From assembly GCA_947494995.1 (NCBI GenBank), contig CANLWY010000012.1, forward strand, positions 1 to 33,461: DNA of 33,461 nucleotides. The letters are read 5' to 3'. The notes under the pieces were generated by a model. The model saw only the letters and a program-made list of their open reading frames with translations. It did not search any database and had not been told where the DNA came from. A program made the translations under genes and the position numbers. The DNA is from an uncultured Campylobacterales bacterium (lineage in GTDB: Bacteria > Campylobacterota > Campylobacteria > Campylobacterales > Arcobacteraceae). Below are positions 22,406-32,113 of this stretch, in pieces (positions within the stretch are counted from its first letter, which is position 1; every line of letters starts with the position of its first letter).

Positions 22406-25400
22406 TAAAAACAATTATTGAATTTGGACTTAGAAAACCAATATTAAATCACTTTTTACTACTTTTTATTTTTATTCTTTCTGTTATTGCTTATTTTCAG
22501 ATACCAAAAGAGATATTTCCTCCTTCAAATATGGATGCAGTAATTATAAATGGAACATATGCGGGTGCTAGTTCTGATTTATTAGATAAAATTGCAGTAG
22601 AAGATATAGAAGATGAACTTCTAAGTGTAAGTGAAGTAGATAAGATAAGTTCTGTTATTAAAAATGGATTTTTTTCAATTGTTGCTGAGCTAAAAGAGGG
22701 TGAAAAGTCCAATTTAGTAGTAGATGATGTAAAAGATATTATTACAAAAATAAAAACAAACCTTCCTTCAGATATGGATGAACCAACAGTAAAAAGTGCT
22801 ATTCATAACTTTCCTTTAATTACTGTTGCTGTTTATTCTAAAACAGAAGCTTCTCAAGAGAAACTTTTAGATATAGCAGATGAAGTAAAATCTGAAATCA
22901 TGCAACTTCAAGACTTGGAAAATGTTACTGTTTTAGGTAAAAGTGATAAAGAGTTACATATTACTTTTAATGATGCAAAAATAGAAGCTTTTGGATTAAC
23001 AAATATTCAAGTTACAAATGCAGTGCAAAGTTTAAGTTCTATCTTCCCTGTAGGGATAATAAAAGATAGTTCTAAGCACTATTATCTTTCTACTTTCAAT
23101 GGTGAAAAAGATATAAAAAATATAAAAAATACTCTAATAAAAGTAGGAAATAGAAAACTTTATCTAAAAGATATCGCAGATGTTACATATACATATGGTG
23201 ATGTAACTGATAAGTCTCATTTTAATGGAAAACCAAATGTTGCTGTAAATGTATCTAAAAGCGAAGAGGGTGATGCGATTGATTTGGTAAAACAAATTAA
23301 AGAGATTACTAAAGAGTTTGAATCAAAGTATAGTGATCTAAAATTTGATACCTATATTGACACCTCTATTTGGATTAAAAATAGACTTAATACGGTTGTT
23401 TCAAATATTCTTTTTGGTCTAATGCTTCTGTTTCTTGCACTTCTTCTTTTTATAAATGTAAGAATTGCTCTTGTTATAGCAATAGGTATTCCAACTTCTT
23501 TTATGATTGGTCTTATCTCAGCTGATGCACTTGGATATAGTTTAAATATGCTTTCTCTTCTTGGTGCTCTTATAGCTCTTGGTATGCTTGTTGATGAAGC
23601 TATTGTTGTGGGTGAAAATATTTATCGTCATATGGAGATGGGAAAAAATAAGTTTGATGCAGCAAGAGATGGAGCTATGGAGATGTATCCTGCTGTTTTA
23701 ACTGCAACTGCTACAACTATTTTTGCATTTTTACCTATTTTGATGATGACAGGACAAACAGGAAGATTTATGCAAATCTTACCTATTATGATTTCTATTT
23801 TACTTATAAGCTCTTTGATTGAAGCATTTTTCTTTTTACCTCTTCATGCTAAACAGCTTTTATCTGTAAGTCATGAAGATAGAAAGTCGCATAAAGTATG
23901 GGAGTTTAACAAAAAACTTTATAGAAAAATTCTTTCTTTTATGTTGAAAGGAAAATATTTAAGTTTAGTAGTTTTAATAGCTTCTATTATTGCTTCAACT
24001 TTTGTTTTAATAAAAGCCTCAAAGTTTGAGTTTTTACCAGAGTTTGATGGTACACAGATTTATATAACAGGTTCTGTGGGTGTTGGAAATAAGATTGAAC
24101 AAACAGAAGATATTGTATTTACTTTAGAGAAAGAACTTTTAGATGGTTTGGATTTTAAAACAGAAGTTCAATCTATAAGTTCAGTTACAGGAATGAAGCT
24201 TGATGGTCAAAATCAACCTCAATATGAAGAGTTCTATTTTCAATTATTTGTAAATCTTTATGAAAGAGCACCTCAAAACCCTTTCGATAAGTATATTAAT
24301 CCTCATCTTTCACCAAAGTATGATGCTACAGATATGATTAGAAATAATTCAGCTCAAGAGATGGAAAAGCTTGTAAAAGAGAAACTAAAAGCTTATACAG
24401 ATTCAAAAGAGTTTGATGAGTTAAAAATATTTGTACCAAAAGCGGGTATTGTAAAAAATGATTTAGAAATAGCAGTATCAGGAGATAAAGAAGAGGTATC
24501 AAAAGCGGTAAAAACTTTAAAAGAAGAGCTAGGAAAAATAAAAGCTATATCAAATATAGCTGATGATGCACTTATAGGAAACTATGAATTAAAGTTTAAA
24601 GTAAATGCCTATGGATATGATTTAGGCTTTTCAGAAGAGGTTATTTTAGCTGAACTTAGACCTTTATATTTTAAAGGTACCTATTCAAAGATGTTTGATG
24701 ATAAAGGAATTATTGATATTGTATTTAAAAGTAAAAACAAAGATGTTTTAAGCTCATTAAAAAGCTTTGAGGTATCTATTCCTAACTCTACTCAAAAAGT
24801 ACTCTTATCACAAGTAGTTGACTTTATAAAAGTTCCTGCTTTCTCACAAATCTTTAAAGAGAATAATAAAAGAATTATTAGTGTAACTGCTTCAATTACA
24901 AATGCAACTTCAAGTGAAGTTTTTGAAAAGTTAAAACCTACTCTTGATACTTTAGAAAAAGATGTAAGCATTGATATCAAAGGTGAACAAGAAGAGAACG
25001 AAAAGGTTAAAAGAGAGATGGGACAAGCTGCCTTGATGGCTGTAGTTTTAATCTTCATTGCTCTTGTTTGGATGTTTGATTCTATGATTAAACCACTTAT
25101 TATTATAAGTACAATACCACTGTCTATTTTAGGTGTATATTTTGGTCACTATATTATGGGTGTAAATATTACTATGCCAAGTTTGATTGGTATGGTTGGT
25201 CTTGCAGGTGTTATTGTAAATGATGGAATTATCATGATGGATTTTATTAAAAGAGCAAAAAATATAGAAGAGTTAAAAGACCAAGCCTTACTTAGATTAA
25301 GACCAATTTTATTAACCTCTGTTACAACTGTTCTAGGTCTATCGACACTTATTTTCTTTGCTTCAGGACAAGCACTTATTCTACAGCCTATGGCACTATC

Positions 25401-25491
25401 TTTAGGTTTTGGTGTTTTATGGGCTACAGTTTTAAACCTATATTATGTACCAATGGTTTATAGAATAGTTTATTTAAGAAAAGAATTTTAA
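22402..25491 (+). CDS. RND-family efflux transporter (AcrB/MMPL-like inner-membrane pump)
   Basis: 1029 residues, about the standard length. The two-fold repeat is clear: TM1 near the start, a large periplasmic loop, a TM2-6 block at about 335-480, then the same in the second half with TM8-12 at about 870-1025. TM4 carries MLVDEAIVVGENI, so the proton-relay Asp407 position is kept and the next residue is Glu rather than Asp. The second half reads GVIVNDGIIMMDFI. It is translationally coupled to the FtsL-like gene (ATGA). No membrane-fusion protein or TolC-type gene is nearby, so it must borrow those elsewhere or work without them. Substrate unknown. Confidence 0.9.
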   Translation: MIKTIIEFGLRKPILNHFLLLFIFILSVIAYFQIPKEIFPPSNMDAVIINGTYAGASSDLLDKIAVEDIEDELLSVSEVDKISSVIKNGFFSIVAELKEGEKSNLVVDDVKDIITKIKTNLPSDMDEPTVKSAIHNFPLITVAVYSKTEASQEKLLDIADEVKSEIMQLQDLENVTVLGKSDKELHITFNDAKIEAFGLTNIQVTNAVQSLSSIFPVGIIKDSSKHYYLSTFNGEKDIKNIKNTLIKVGNRKLYLKDIADVTYTYGDVTDKSHFNGKPNVAVNVSKSEEGDAIDLVKQIKEITKEFESKYSDLKFDTYIDTSIWIKNRLNTVVSNILFGLMLLFLALLLFINVRIALVIAIGIPTSFMIGLISADALGYSLNMLSLLGALIALGMLVDEAIVVGENIYRHMEMGKNKFDAARDGAMEMYPAVLTATATTIFAFLPILMMTGQTGRFMQILPIMISILLISSLIEAFFFLPLHAKQLLSVSHEDRKSHKVWEFNKKLYRKILSFMLKGKYLSLVVLIASIIASTFVLIKASKFEFLPEFDGTQIYITGSVGVGNKIEQTEDIVFTLEKELLDGLDFKTEVQSISSVTGMKLDGQNQPQYEEFYFQLFVNLYERAPQNPFDKYINPHLSPKYDATDMIRNNSAQEMEKLVKEKLKAYTDSKEFDELKIFVPKAGIVKNDLEIAVSGDKEEVSKAVKTLKEELGKIKAISNIADDALIGNYELKFKVNAYGYDLGFSEEVILAELRPLYFKGTYSKMFDDKGIIDIVFKSKNKDVLSSLKSFEVSIPNSTQKVLLSQVVDFIKVPAFSQIFKENNKRIISVTASITNATSSEVFEKLKPTLDTLEKDVSIDIKGEQEENEKVKREMGQAALMAVVLIFIALVWMFDSMIKPLIIISTIPLSILGVYFGHYIMGVNITMPSLIGMVGLAGVIVNDGIIMMDFIKRAKNIEELKDQALLRLRPILLTSVTTVLGLSTLIFFASGQALILQPMALSLGFGVLWATVLNLYYVPMVYRIVYLRKEF

Positions 25492-25493
25492 TT

Positions 25494-25525
25494 AAGAAGA
25501 GTTTCTATTAATAGAAATTCTTCTT
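25494..25525. terminator. Long inverted repeat between convergent genes
   Basis: AAGAAGA-G-TTTCTATT (25494-25509) and AATAGAAA-T-TCTTCTT (25510-25525), two 8- and 7-bp arms with one mismatched base. It overlaps the 3' end of the aminotransferase and begins 3 nt after the RND stop. Likely a bidirectional terminator, though no T run is present. Confidence 0.6.
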
Positions 25526-26359
25526 CACGTACTCTTTATAGTAGTTTTGCAGTTTTTTAGTAATATTTCCAGCTTTGCCATCTGCTATAGTTGTGTTATC
25601 TATTTTTATGATTGGTGTTATCTCTCCACTTGTTCCTGTAAGAAATGCTTCATCTACACTTCCTATCTTATCTATTGTTAGAGGAAACTCTACTACTTTT
25701 ATTTTATTTTCTTTACAAAGATCTAAAACAAAGTTTCTAGTAACACCACTTAGGATTCTATTTGTTGCTGCATGAGTATATACAACTCCATTTTTCACAA
25801 AGCATACATTCGTTGAAGTTCCTTCTGTAATAACTCCATCATGTACAAATAAACCATCAGCAAACCCACCATCTAGTGCTGTTTGTTTTGCTAGGCAGTT
25901 TGCTACTAAAGAGATACATTTTATATCACATCTAGCCCATCTATTATCTGGAACTGTACAGACTTTTACTCCATTGTTATAGGCATCCATATTTATCTTT
26001 TTTTCACTAAGAAAAGCGTATATTCCAACTTCTGGTGTCTCTTTAGGAAAGCCATGGTCTCGTGCAGCTACTCCTCTTGTGATTTGCATATAGTAAAAAA
26101 GTTGGTCTTCATTTTTATATGAATTTTTTTCAAAAAGGTTTTGAAAAACTTTTTCTATTTCATCTGTTAGAGTATGCGCGATTTTTAATTCGTTCAAACT
26201 TCTTTGAAATCTATCTTTATGTTCTTGTAGTTTAAATATTTTGCCATTATAAATTCTAAAACCTTCATAAACTCCATCTGCTAATAAATAGCCTCTATCA
26301 TTAACATTTACAGATGCTTCATTTTGATTTTTATATTCTTTGTTTATATACACAATCAT
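25508..26359 (-). CDS. dat: D-amino-acid aminotransferase (class IV)
   Basis: 283 residues with the class IV aminotransferase layout. NDRGYLLADGVYEGFRIYNG at 20-39, TRGVAARDHGFP at 94-105, the catalytic Lys147 in DIKCISLVANCLAK that binds pyridoxal phosphate, VITEGTSTN (E179) and the C-terminal FLTGTSGEITPI. These residues fit D-alanine aminotransferase better than branched-chain or lyase relatives, though the branch is not fully certain. It converts D-Ala and D-Glu for peptidoglycan. The upstream NlpC/P60 lipoprotein gene ends directly at its start (26360/26359), so the two are one operon. Confidence 0.85.
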   Translation of the reverse strand: MIVYINKEYKNQNEASVNVNDRGYLLADGVYEGFRIYNGKIFKLQEHKDRFQRSLNELKIAHTLTDEIEKVFQNLFEKNSYKNEDQLFYYMQITRGVAARDHGFPKETPEVGIYAFLSEKKINMDAYNNGVKVCTVPDNRWARCDIKCISLVANCLAKQTALDGGFADGLFVHDGVITEGTSTNVCFVKNGVVYTHAATNRILSGVTRNFVLDLCKENKIKVVEFPLTIDKIGSVDEAFLTGTSGEITPIIKIDNTTIADGKAGNITKKLQNYYKEYVKKNFY

Positions 26360-27622
26360 TTATATTCCTTCTTCCAAAATCACAATTCCTTGAATTTTTT
26401 TTAATATACTTTTTTGTGGATTAAAGTTTAATAATTCATTCCCAGGTTCAAGGGTAGTGATGACTGTTTTTCCAATTACGTTTCTACTCTCACTAAGAAA
26501 ATACCATGTTCTAACACCCCATATATTATGCATAACCATAGGTTCATCTTTTTGAATCCCTACATAAAGCATGATATGTCCTCTAAGATATACAAGTGTT
26601 AAAAAAGGTGTGGCATTTCTTTTTATATACTCTTTTTTCTCTTCATCATCCATATTTGAAAGGTCAATATATTTGTGTAAGAGTGTTTGTGCTTTAGAGT
26701 TTCTTTTTAAATAAACTCCAAAAGCAGAAAAGAAATCTTGGGTAAAAGAAGAACAATCTCTATGGTTATTTAATCCTCCCCAACCATATGGTTCTGCTAT
26801 AAACTCTTTTGCTAAATTAGTAATGTTTTTAGAGTTGAATTTTATAGGAAGTTTTTTTATTTTGTGTGGATTTATATCTATTTTTTTTATACTACTATTT
26901 GAGGCAAGTAAATATTTATCATCTTTTTTAGGAAAAAATGTTCCGACTTTTAAATCTTCCAAAGAGTTTTTATCAAATACTTCAAATCCTTCTTTTACTA
27001 TTACATAAAGTTCATCTTTCATAAACTCTTTTTTTTGTTTTTCATTTACTAAAAGAAGATTATCAACTCTAATCCATCCAAAAACATAATGTGACTCTAC
27101 AAAAGCCCAAGCTTTATCTTTCGAATAATGAGAGATTAAAACAGGGGTGTTGATTTTAACTCTTGAGTTTTGGTTATAATCAAAAGGGAAACCTTCTCCA
27201 GCTTTTTTTGGATTATAAAACATTCTACTTTCTGTAGGAAATACTCTAAAATCAGAGTTTTTGATTAAAATTGCTTTTTGTAGTGAACTATTAAATTGCT
27301 CAAAATTAGAGTTTTCTATCTGTTTTTCAAACCACTGTTTTGATGCTAGTTTATGATTTTCTAAATAGATCTCTTTTTTAGCATAGATATTCCCCCATGA
27401 AGCTTCTTCTTTTGAACGTGAAAGTTTATCTCTTTGCCAAACAGAAAAATAGTTTTTAATAAACTCTTTGGCAAGTTCTTCTTGGTTTTCAAGTTTTGGT
27501 TTTATATTCTGGGTATAACTTGTTGGATTTTGAGAATAGTTTTTTAAATCAGCGATTTGAACATTTTTTTGAGAACAAGCAGTAAAGAGTAGGGGAATTA
27601 GAACAAGATAAATGTATTTCAA
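26360..27622 (-). CDS. NlpC/P60 lipoprotein with SH3-like domains
   Basis: 420 residues. Lipobox LLFTAC (Cys at 16), then a long helical segment (about 45-120), one or two bacterial SH3-like regions (about 155-250), and a C-terminal NlpC/P60 cysteine peptidase: catalytic C290 in NNHRDCSSFTQDFF, H349 in RGHIMLYVG, and a likely third residue near H365. It cleaves stem-peptide bonds in the cell wall, probably from the inner face of the outer membrane. It shares an operon with D-amino-acid aminotransferase, another cell-wall gene, which supports a role in peptidoglycan turnover. A hairpin (27627-27658) separates it from the DUF4405 gene. Confidence 0.85.
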   Translation of the reverse strand: MKYIYLVLIPLLFTACSQKNVQIADLKNYSQNPTSYTQNIKPKLENQEELAKEFIKNYFSVWQRDKLSRSKEEASWGNIYAKKEIYLENHKLASKQWFEKQIENSNFEQFNSSLQKAILIKNSDFRVFPTESRMFYNPKKAGEGFPFDYNQNSRVKINTPVLISHYSKDKAWAFVESHYVFGWIRVDNLLLVNEKQKKEFMKDELYVIVKEGFEVFDKNSLEDLKVGTFFPKKDDKYLLASNSSIKKIDINPHKIKKLPIKFNSKNITNLAKEFIAEPYGWGGLNNHRDCSSFTQDFFSAFGVYLKRNSKAQTLLHKYIDLSNMDDEEKKEYIKRNATPFLTLVYLRGHIMLYVGIQKDEPMVMHNIWGVRTWYFLSESRNVIGKTVITTLEPGNELLNFNPQKSILKKIQGIVILEEGI

Positions 27623-27626
27623 GAGG

Positions 27627-27658
27627 ATCCTTCTTTCTAGTTTTTTAGATAGAAGGAT
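27627..27658 (-). terminator. Hairpin between the DUF4405 and NlpC genes
   Basis: ATCCTTCT (27627-27634) and AGAAGGAT (27651-27658) with an inner CTA/TAG pair around a T run. A second hairpin, AGAGTAGCA-GAAACT-TGCTACTCT (27663-27686), overlaps the DUF4405 stop. Together they likely end that transcript; the T tract is inside the loop rather than after it, so termination is not certain. Confidence 0.45.
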
Positions 27659-27679
27659 AGTAAGAGTAGCAGAAACTTG

Positions 27680-28276
27680 CTACTCTAGTTCCTCAAAAAT
27701 AATATCATAAATCTTTGCTGGTGTTGTATTATTGTTCTTAGCAATAGAATTTAGAGTCTCTTTTTGATTTTTTACTATGATACCTTCTTCTTTTAAGATA
27801 AGCATTACTTCTTTAATATCATAACCAAGTTTTCTACAAAATCCTTTTAATGGTGAAAGTTCAGCATGACCAAAAGGAGGTCTTCCTAACTCATCTGCCC
27901 AGTAATCTTTTATACTACTTTGAAACTCTAATACTGTTTTAAATGGTTGAGTTACAAATAGAGTACCTACAATAAAGAATAGTGTAATAGCAAGAGAAAT
28001 AAGATTGTATTTTGTGAAAAAACTTATACTTTTTGCTTTGTCTTTAAAATAAGAAACAAGAGGTTTAAAGTTGTAAAAGATATGTATTATAGACGTAATT
28101 ACAAATAAAATCATAAAAGTGACATGCATATCACTAAATTGTGTTTTTGTCATCCCAAACATTGACCAGTTTACCCAATATGCAACTTTTCCTTGGGGCA
28201 CAATAAATAACATAATACCTGTATATGTCATGACAATCATTGCATATAACATTAAGACTGAAACGGTTTTTCTCAT
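27680..28276 (-). CDS. DUF4405 membrane protein with cytoplasmic C-terminal domain
   Basis: 198 residues. Four membrane helices in about 5-120, with H51 (DMHVTF) and H65 (IIHIFYNF) in helices 2-3, the pattern of cytochrome b561-like DUF4405 proteins that bind heme. After a short loop (YWADELGRPPFGHAELS) comes a helical region (about 135-198) with LGYDIKEVMLILKEEGI, resembling the C-terminal extension seen in related Campylobacterota proteins. Likely an inner-membrane electron-transfer or sensing component; partner unknown. It follows a short intergenic region after the TPR lipoprotein. Confidence 0.65.
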   Translation of the reverse strand: MRKTVSVLMLYAMIVMTYTGIMLFIVPQGKVAYWVNWSMFGMTKTQFSDMHVTFMILFVITSIIHIFYNFKPLVSYFKDKAKSISFFTKYNLISLAITLFFIVGTLFVTQPFKTVLEFQSSIKDYWADELGRPPFGHAELSPLKGFCRKLGYDIKEVMLILKEEGIIVKNQKETLNSIAKNNNTTPAKIYDIIFEELE

Positions 28277-28371
28277 AATAATACCTTAATATTGAAAGTG
28301 CTTTTCATGGTGAATAGCTATTCACTATTGTACATCAATACTTATAATAATAACCTAAAGTAAAATAGCTT

Positions 28372-29364
28372 TTAGTTATAATTCTCTAGTTGGGTATTAG
28401 CTTTAATCTTACTTTCTAGGTTTCTTTTAGTTCGATAAATAGAGTTTTGTATTAAGTTTAAATGATCGATATCATTACAAATAGCTTGAGCTTTTATATA
28501 ATAGTTTTTTGCTTTTCTTAATCTGTTTTGAGCTTCATAAGTTAAAGCGAGGTTGTATAGTATTTCATATGACTTAAAGTTTAGCTTTTTATTTAGTTTA
28601 TGCAATCTTTCTTGAGAGATATTTATGTTTCCATTATCAAGAAGTTCTATAGTATCTTTAAACTCTTTGTTTATAGATTCACTATATTTTGCTTCTTCAA
28701 GTTTATCAATTATTGTGATTTTTTGATAAATGTAATGAGGTGATATATCATTTATAGCTTCTTTTGCAATTTGTCGTGCTAATCTAGAGTTTATAGAGTA
28801 TTCTTCTCTACTTATATTTAGTCTATTGTAATAGTATGGGTGAGGATAATAGTATCTATTTCTGTAGCATTCATTAGTGTATTTTGATTTTGTATATATT
28901 TTTGAGAATAGTAGTCTTTCATCTTGGTTTAAGACATCAATTTTTGTTTTAACTCTATAATCTTTTTTTTCACAAGGGATTTTTCTTATTTTGTATTTTA
29001 GGCACTTGTTCGTTTTTTTGCCATCTTTGTATTTATATTTCCAACATCTTTTATAATCTATATCTTCATCATAGTAAAAATCATACTGCATAGATGATTC
29101 TAAAACTTCTCCTGTAATTATTGCATCTATATCATGATAATCTGATTGTAAATTGAATACTCTTCTGTTATCAATCCTTTTATTTACTAACTGCTCTTCT
29201 AAATAATTGGCTTGATTAATATTGTCATACTCGAAATCCTCAAGTATTACATTGTATATTTTTTTATTTGGTATTAGTGAAGGTTGTAGAGATTTCACTG
29301 TTAATTGTTTTCCTGTACATCCAACAATTAAAAAAGAGAATAGTATTAAAATAAAAGTTTTCAT
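28372..29364 (-). CDS. Lipoprotein with C-terminal TPR-like repeats
   Basis: 330 residues from the ATG at 29364, chosen because AAGGA lies 8 nt upstream and the signal MKTFILILFSFLIVGC begins there with a lipobox Cys at about 16. An in-frame ATG 66 nt further up has no such site and would put a non-signal sequence first. The middle is Tyr/Lys/Cys-rich (YKRCWKYKY, NECYRNRYYYPHPYYY). The C-terminal 100 residues contain TPR-like helices (NLALTYEAQNRLRKAKNYYI). Similar to envelope lipoproteins of unknown function. Repeat C follows upstream of it on the same strand. Confidence 0.65.
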   Translation of the reverse strand: MKTFILILFSFLIVGCTGKQLTVKSLQPSLIPNKKIYNVILEDFEYDNINQANYLEEQLVNKRIDNRRVFNLQSDYHDIDAIITGEVLESSMQYDFYYDEDIDYKRCWKYKYKDGKKTNKCLKYKIRKIPCEKKDYRVKTKIDVLNQDERLLFSKIYTKSKYTNECYRNRYYYPHPYYYNRLNISREEYSINSRLARQIAKEAINDISPHYIYQKITIIDKLEEAKYSESINKEFKDTIELLDNGNINISQERLHKLNKKLNFKSYEILYNLALTYEAQNRLRKAKNYYIKAQAICNDIDHLNLIQNSIYRTKRNLESKIKANTQLENYN

Positions 29365-29534
29365 AAAATATCCTTGTTTTATCAAGAGTATTTTAGTATT
29401 TATTTGTATAAAAAAAGTGATTTTAAACACTATTTTGAGATAATATTAAATAAGCTAAAAACTATCAAAGAAAGCTACTGTTTTATCACTATCTTTGATT
29501 TTTTTTCATTTTTTGTTACAAAAATTGTAACAAT

Positions 29535-29638
29535 ATTCAGCATAACTATAAGCTGAATTTTGTAGTTAGGTAATTAAATGATACTGTTACTTTATAATTT
29601 AATATGTTTTTTGGAAAGAAAGCAAAATAGAGGAATAA
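29535..29638 (-). repeat. 3' cassette repeat, copy C
   Basis: On the minus strand it reads CCTCTATTTTGCTTTCTTTCC, then CATATTAAATTATAAAGTAAC and on to CTAACTACAAAATTCAGCTTATAGTTAT. It matches copy A (4281-4400) with few changes, including the inverted AACTA...TAGTT ends. It lies about 60 nt after the AriB-like gene, in the same orientation, as copies A and B lie after their genes. Confidence 0.6.
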
Positions 29639-29698
29639 TTTCTTTATTTACTCTTTATTTTTTATTAAGTACTAAAGAGTTTTAATTCTCTAGCACTT

Positions 29699-30715
29699 TT
29701 AATATTCTAATTCTAATATTCTTTCTTTTATGTAATTAAGAGAACTTAATTTTTCATTTTTAAATATTAATTTCTTAATTTGCTCTGAATTGTATGAATT
29801 TACTTTATATAAACATTTTCTGTGTTTATCTAATGAACAATATTGGCATTGCGTTATGGCATTATTTTTACAATAATTTTTTAGTTCTTTTAATTCTTTA
29901 CCTAATAAAAAGAGAAAGTTTTCTAAATACCATTTACCTTTAACAATTTTTAATAAGTTTTCTTCATTATTTGTAATCGATTTACTATCTGCAAAAATAT
30001 CTAGTTCTTCTTTTTTTGATTCAATACTAATATACTTTTGTTCAAAATCTGGATGTTTAATTATTCCTTCATAACTATCAGGTTTGTATCTGAATTCACT
30101 GTTATAGTCATTACAACATGCATTTTTAAGAGCTTCAAGAGAAATATAATACATTTTAGATAATTCACTTAATAATTTTATGTATATTCTGTTAATTAGA
30201 AAATCATCAATTAATTTATATGATGCTAAAGTAGTATAATTTATTATTTGTGGAATCACTTCTTTATTTACATAATGACTTTCAATAGAATAATACTTTA
30301 ATAAAAAAATTCCATCTAATTGTGGAATTGTATTCTTATAATCATGTACATCTTTATCAATAATTCCTAAGATATATTTTGAATAATCATATCCTTCACT
30401 ATATTTCTGAATTTCTTCAACTGCATCAATAACACCTAAACAACCTTCTTTACCATTATTACTTTTTGCAAAACTTTTACCATTAATTTTAAATTCTGCT
30501 ATTCTCCATGAATATTTATATAATTTAGAACAAACTTGACTACTTATTTTTGGCAAGTTTTCACTTGCAAAAACTTCAAAGTCTCTATCAATTGAAACTA
30601 GTATATTTTCATATATAGGAATGTCATCAATTCCTTCAACAATTACTAATGGTTCTTTTCCCATAATCGCTAAATTTATTAGCTCATCAACTTCGAATGA
30701 TAATGGATGAGACAT
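29699..30715 (-). CDS. AriB-like TOPRIM/DUF4435 nuclease (PARIS)
   Basis: 338 residues. TOPRIM core: the acidic VEGIDD at 26-31 with E27, at the place of the catalytic Glu known in AriB, and the IIDKDVHDY segment (D120, D122) with the DUF4435 hallmark KYYSIESHY at about 140-148. PARIS systems pair this protein with an AriA ATPase; when phage anti-restriction protein is sensed, AriB is released and cuts host tRNA. The C-terminal part has a Cys cluster (C282, C290, C293, C301) that could bind zinc, which I do not know from standard AriB. Its ATG overlaps the last base of the ATPase gene, so the two are coupled. Confidence 0.65.
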   Translation of the reverse strand: MSHPLSFEVDELINLAIMGKEPLVIVEGIDDIPIYENILVSIDRDFEVFASENLPKISSQVCSKLYKYSWRIAEFKINGKSFAKSNNGKEGCLGVIDAVEEIQKYSEGYDYSKYILGIIDKDVHDYKNTIPQLDGIFLLKYYSIESHYVNKEVIPQIINYTTLASYKLIDDFLINRIYIKLLSELSKMYYISLEALKNACCNDYNSEFRYKPDSYEGIIKHPDFEQKYISIESKKEELDIFADSKSITNNEENLLKIVKGKWYLENFLFLLGKELKELKNYCKNNAITQCQYCSLDKHRKCLYKVNSYNSEQIKKLIFKNEKLSSLNYIKERILELEY

Positions 30716-32100
30716 TATATTTTCTCCGGACTTAATTCAACTAAACTTGAAGTCATTTTTTTCGCAATTAATGGACTGTGAGAGGCTACAATAATTTGTG
30801 CATTTGGTGCAAGTTTTTCTAAAAGTTTCATTAATTTTCTTTGCCATTTTACATTTAATGAAATTTCTGGTTCATCAATAAAAATAAAGTCTCTTGAAAC
30901 ACCTTCCACTATTACTAATGATAAGAAAGTGAAAATATGACGTTCTCCACTTGATAAAATATTAATATCATATTCATCATCATCTATTTCAATATATATT
31001 TCATCTGATGTTATAACAAGTCTTTTTTCATCACCTAAAAATTTATTATATTCTTCTGTAAAAGTTGAAATTGAACTTAGTAATAACTTTTCAAGTTCTA
31101 ACTCTCTCATCATATTTTCAATTAAGTTGTATAAAATTTGGTTATCTATTTTTTCTTCAACATCATTATCTTTTTCTATGGAGCTCAATATTTCAATAAC
31201 TTTAGTTTTAAATTTATTATGTTCAGAATCATCTTTTAAAGCTTCAATTATTCTTTCTTTATTTTTAAGTAATGAAGTTTTAAAGTAATAACTAATACTT
31301 GGTTTATCTTTGATATTAATGTCTTTAATCTTTCCTGTTTGGAAAATAAATGATAATGTATCAAATAATGCATATTGGATTCTTTCTGTTGCAAAACTTC
31401 TAGCTTCTTCGTATCTTTCTAATAATAATGCTTCAATATTATTCATTCTAATATCTTGTAAAAAAGTATGATCTTCCTTTAAAGAACTATCTACTTTTCC
31501 TCTAGAACTATTTCTTCTAAATGTTCTGGTTATATATGAAGCTAATTCTCTAGAAAACTTGTGCCTATTCATATTTAAAAAATCTTCTCTATAACTTCTA
31601 TTTCTTGATATAAAAGTATATATATCTGCGGAATCAACTGTTTGATTTCTTTGTGTTACCCCTCTGTCAACTCCCATTGAAATTGATTTAGTTTCAGATA
31701 ACTCTGATTTATTAAATTCTGTCCAATCATATTTATCATTACTTTTTTCATCTCTTTCAATAGGTTCAACTACTTGTGTATAAGCATTTTGATATTGTTC
31801 TTTTTTTTCTAAATCAACTTTATCTTCTTTTGGAATATGCCTAATTGTAATATATTTTTCTATGTTATTTACACTATAAGTAATAATAATTTTTTTTATA
31901 CACTCTTTATATAATGAAACATTATCTTGTTTTAATATTGCATTAAGTACCTTAAGAAAAGTAGTTTTACCACTACCATTATCTCCAAAGATAACACTTG
32001 AATTACCATCTGCAAAGCGTACTTTTACTTTTTTATTTTTTGTTTGAAACCCAAAAATCTCTATTTCTTTTAATAATATTTTATTTTTTTTATATTTCAT
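30715..32100 (-). CDS. AriA-like ABC-type ATPase (PARIS)
   Basis: 461 residues. Walker A GDNGSGKT at 39-46, ABC signature LSSGE at 382-386, Walker B FIFIDEPE at 405-412, and the switch His in ASHSPL (H441). The long middle part (about 110-370) is helical, as in AriA and the OLD-family ATPases. Together with the adjoining DUF4435/TOPRIM gene it fits the PARIS defence system, in which AriA sequesters AriB until a phage protein triggers release. The one-base overlap with AriB and the Mrr-like gene 14 nt upstream point to a three-gene operon. PARIS normally has two genes; the added nuclease is the odd feature. Confidence 0.7.
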   Translation of the reverse strand: MKYKKNKILLKEIEIFGFQTKNKKVKVRFADGNSSVIFGDNGSGKTTFLKVLNAILKQDNVSLYKECIKKIIITYSVNNIEKYITIRHIPKEDKVDLEKKEQYQNAYTQVVEPIERDEKSNDKYDWTEFNKSELSETKSISMGVDRGVTQRNQTVDSADIYTFISRNRSYREDFLNMNRHKFSRELASYITRTFRRNSSRGKVDSSLKEDHTFLQDIRMNNIEALLLERYEEARSFATERIQYALFDTLSFIFQTGKIKDINIKDKPSISYYFKTSLLKNKERIIEALKDDSEHNKFKTKVIEILSSIEKDNDVEEKIDNQILYNLIENMMRELELEKLLLSSISTFTEEYNKFLGDEKRLVITSDEIYIEIDDDEYDINILSSGERHIFTFLSLVIVEGVSRDFIFIDEPEISLNVKWQRKLMKLLEKLAPNAQIIVASHSPLIAKKMTSSLVELSPEKI

Positions 32101-32113
32101 TGATTATTTCCTT

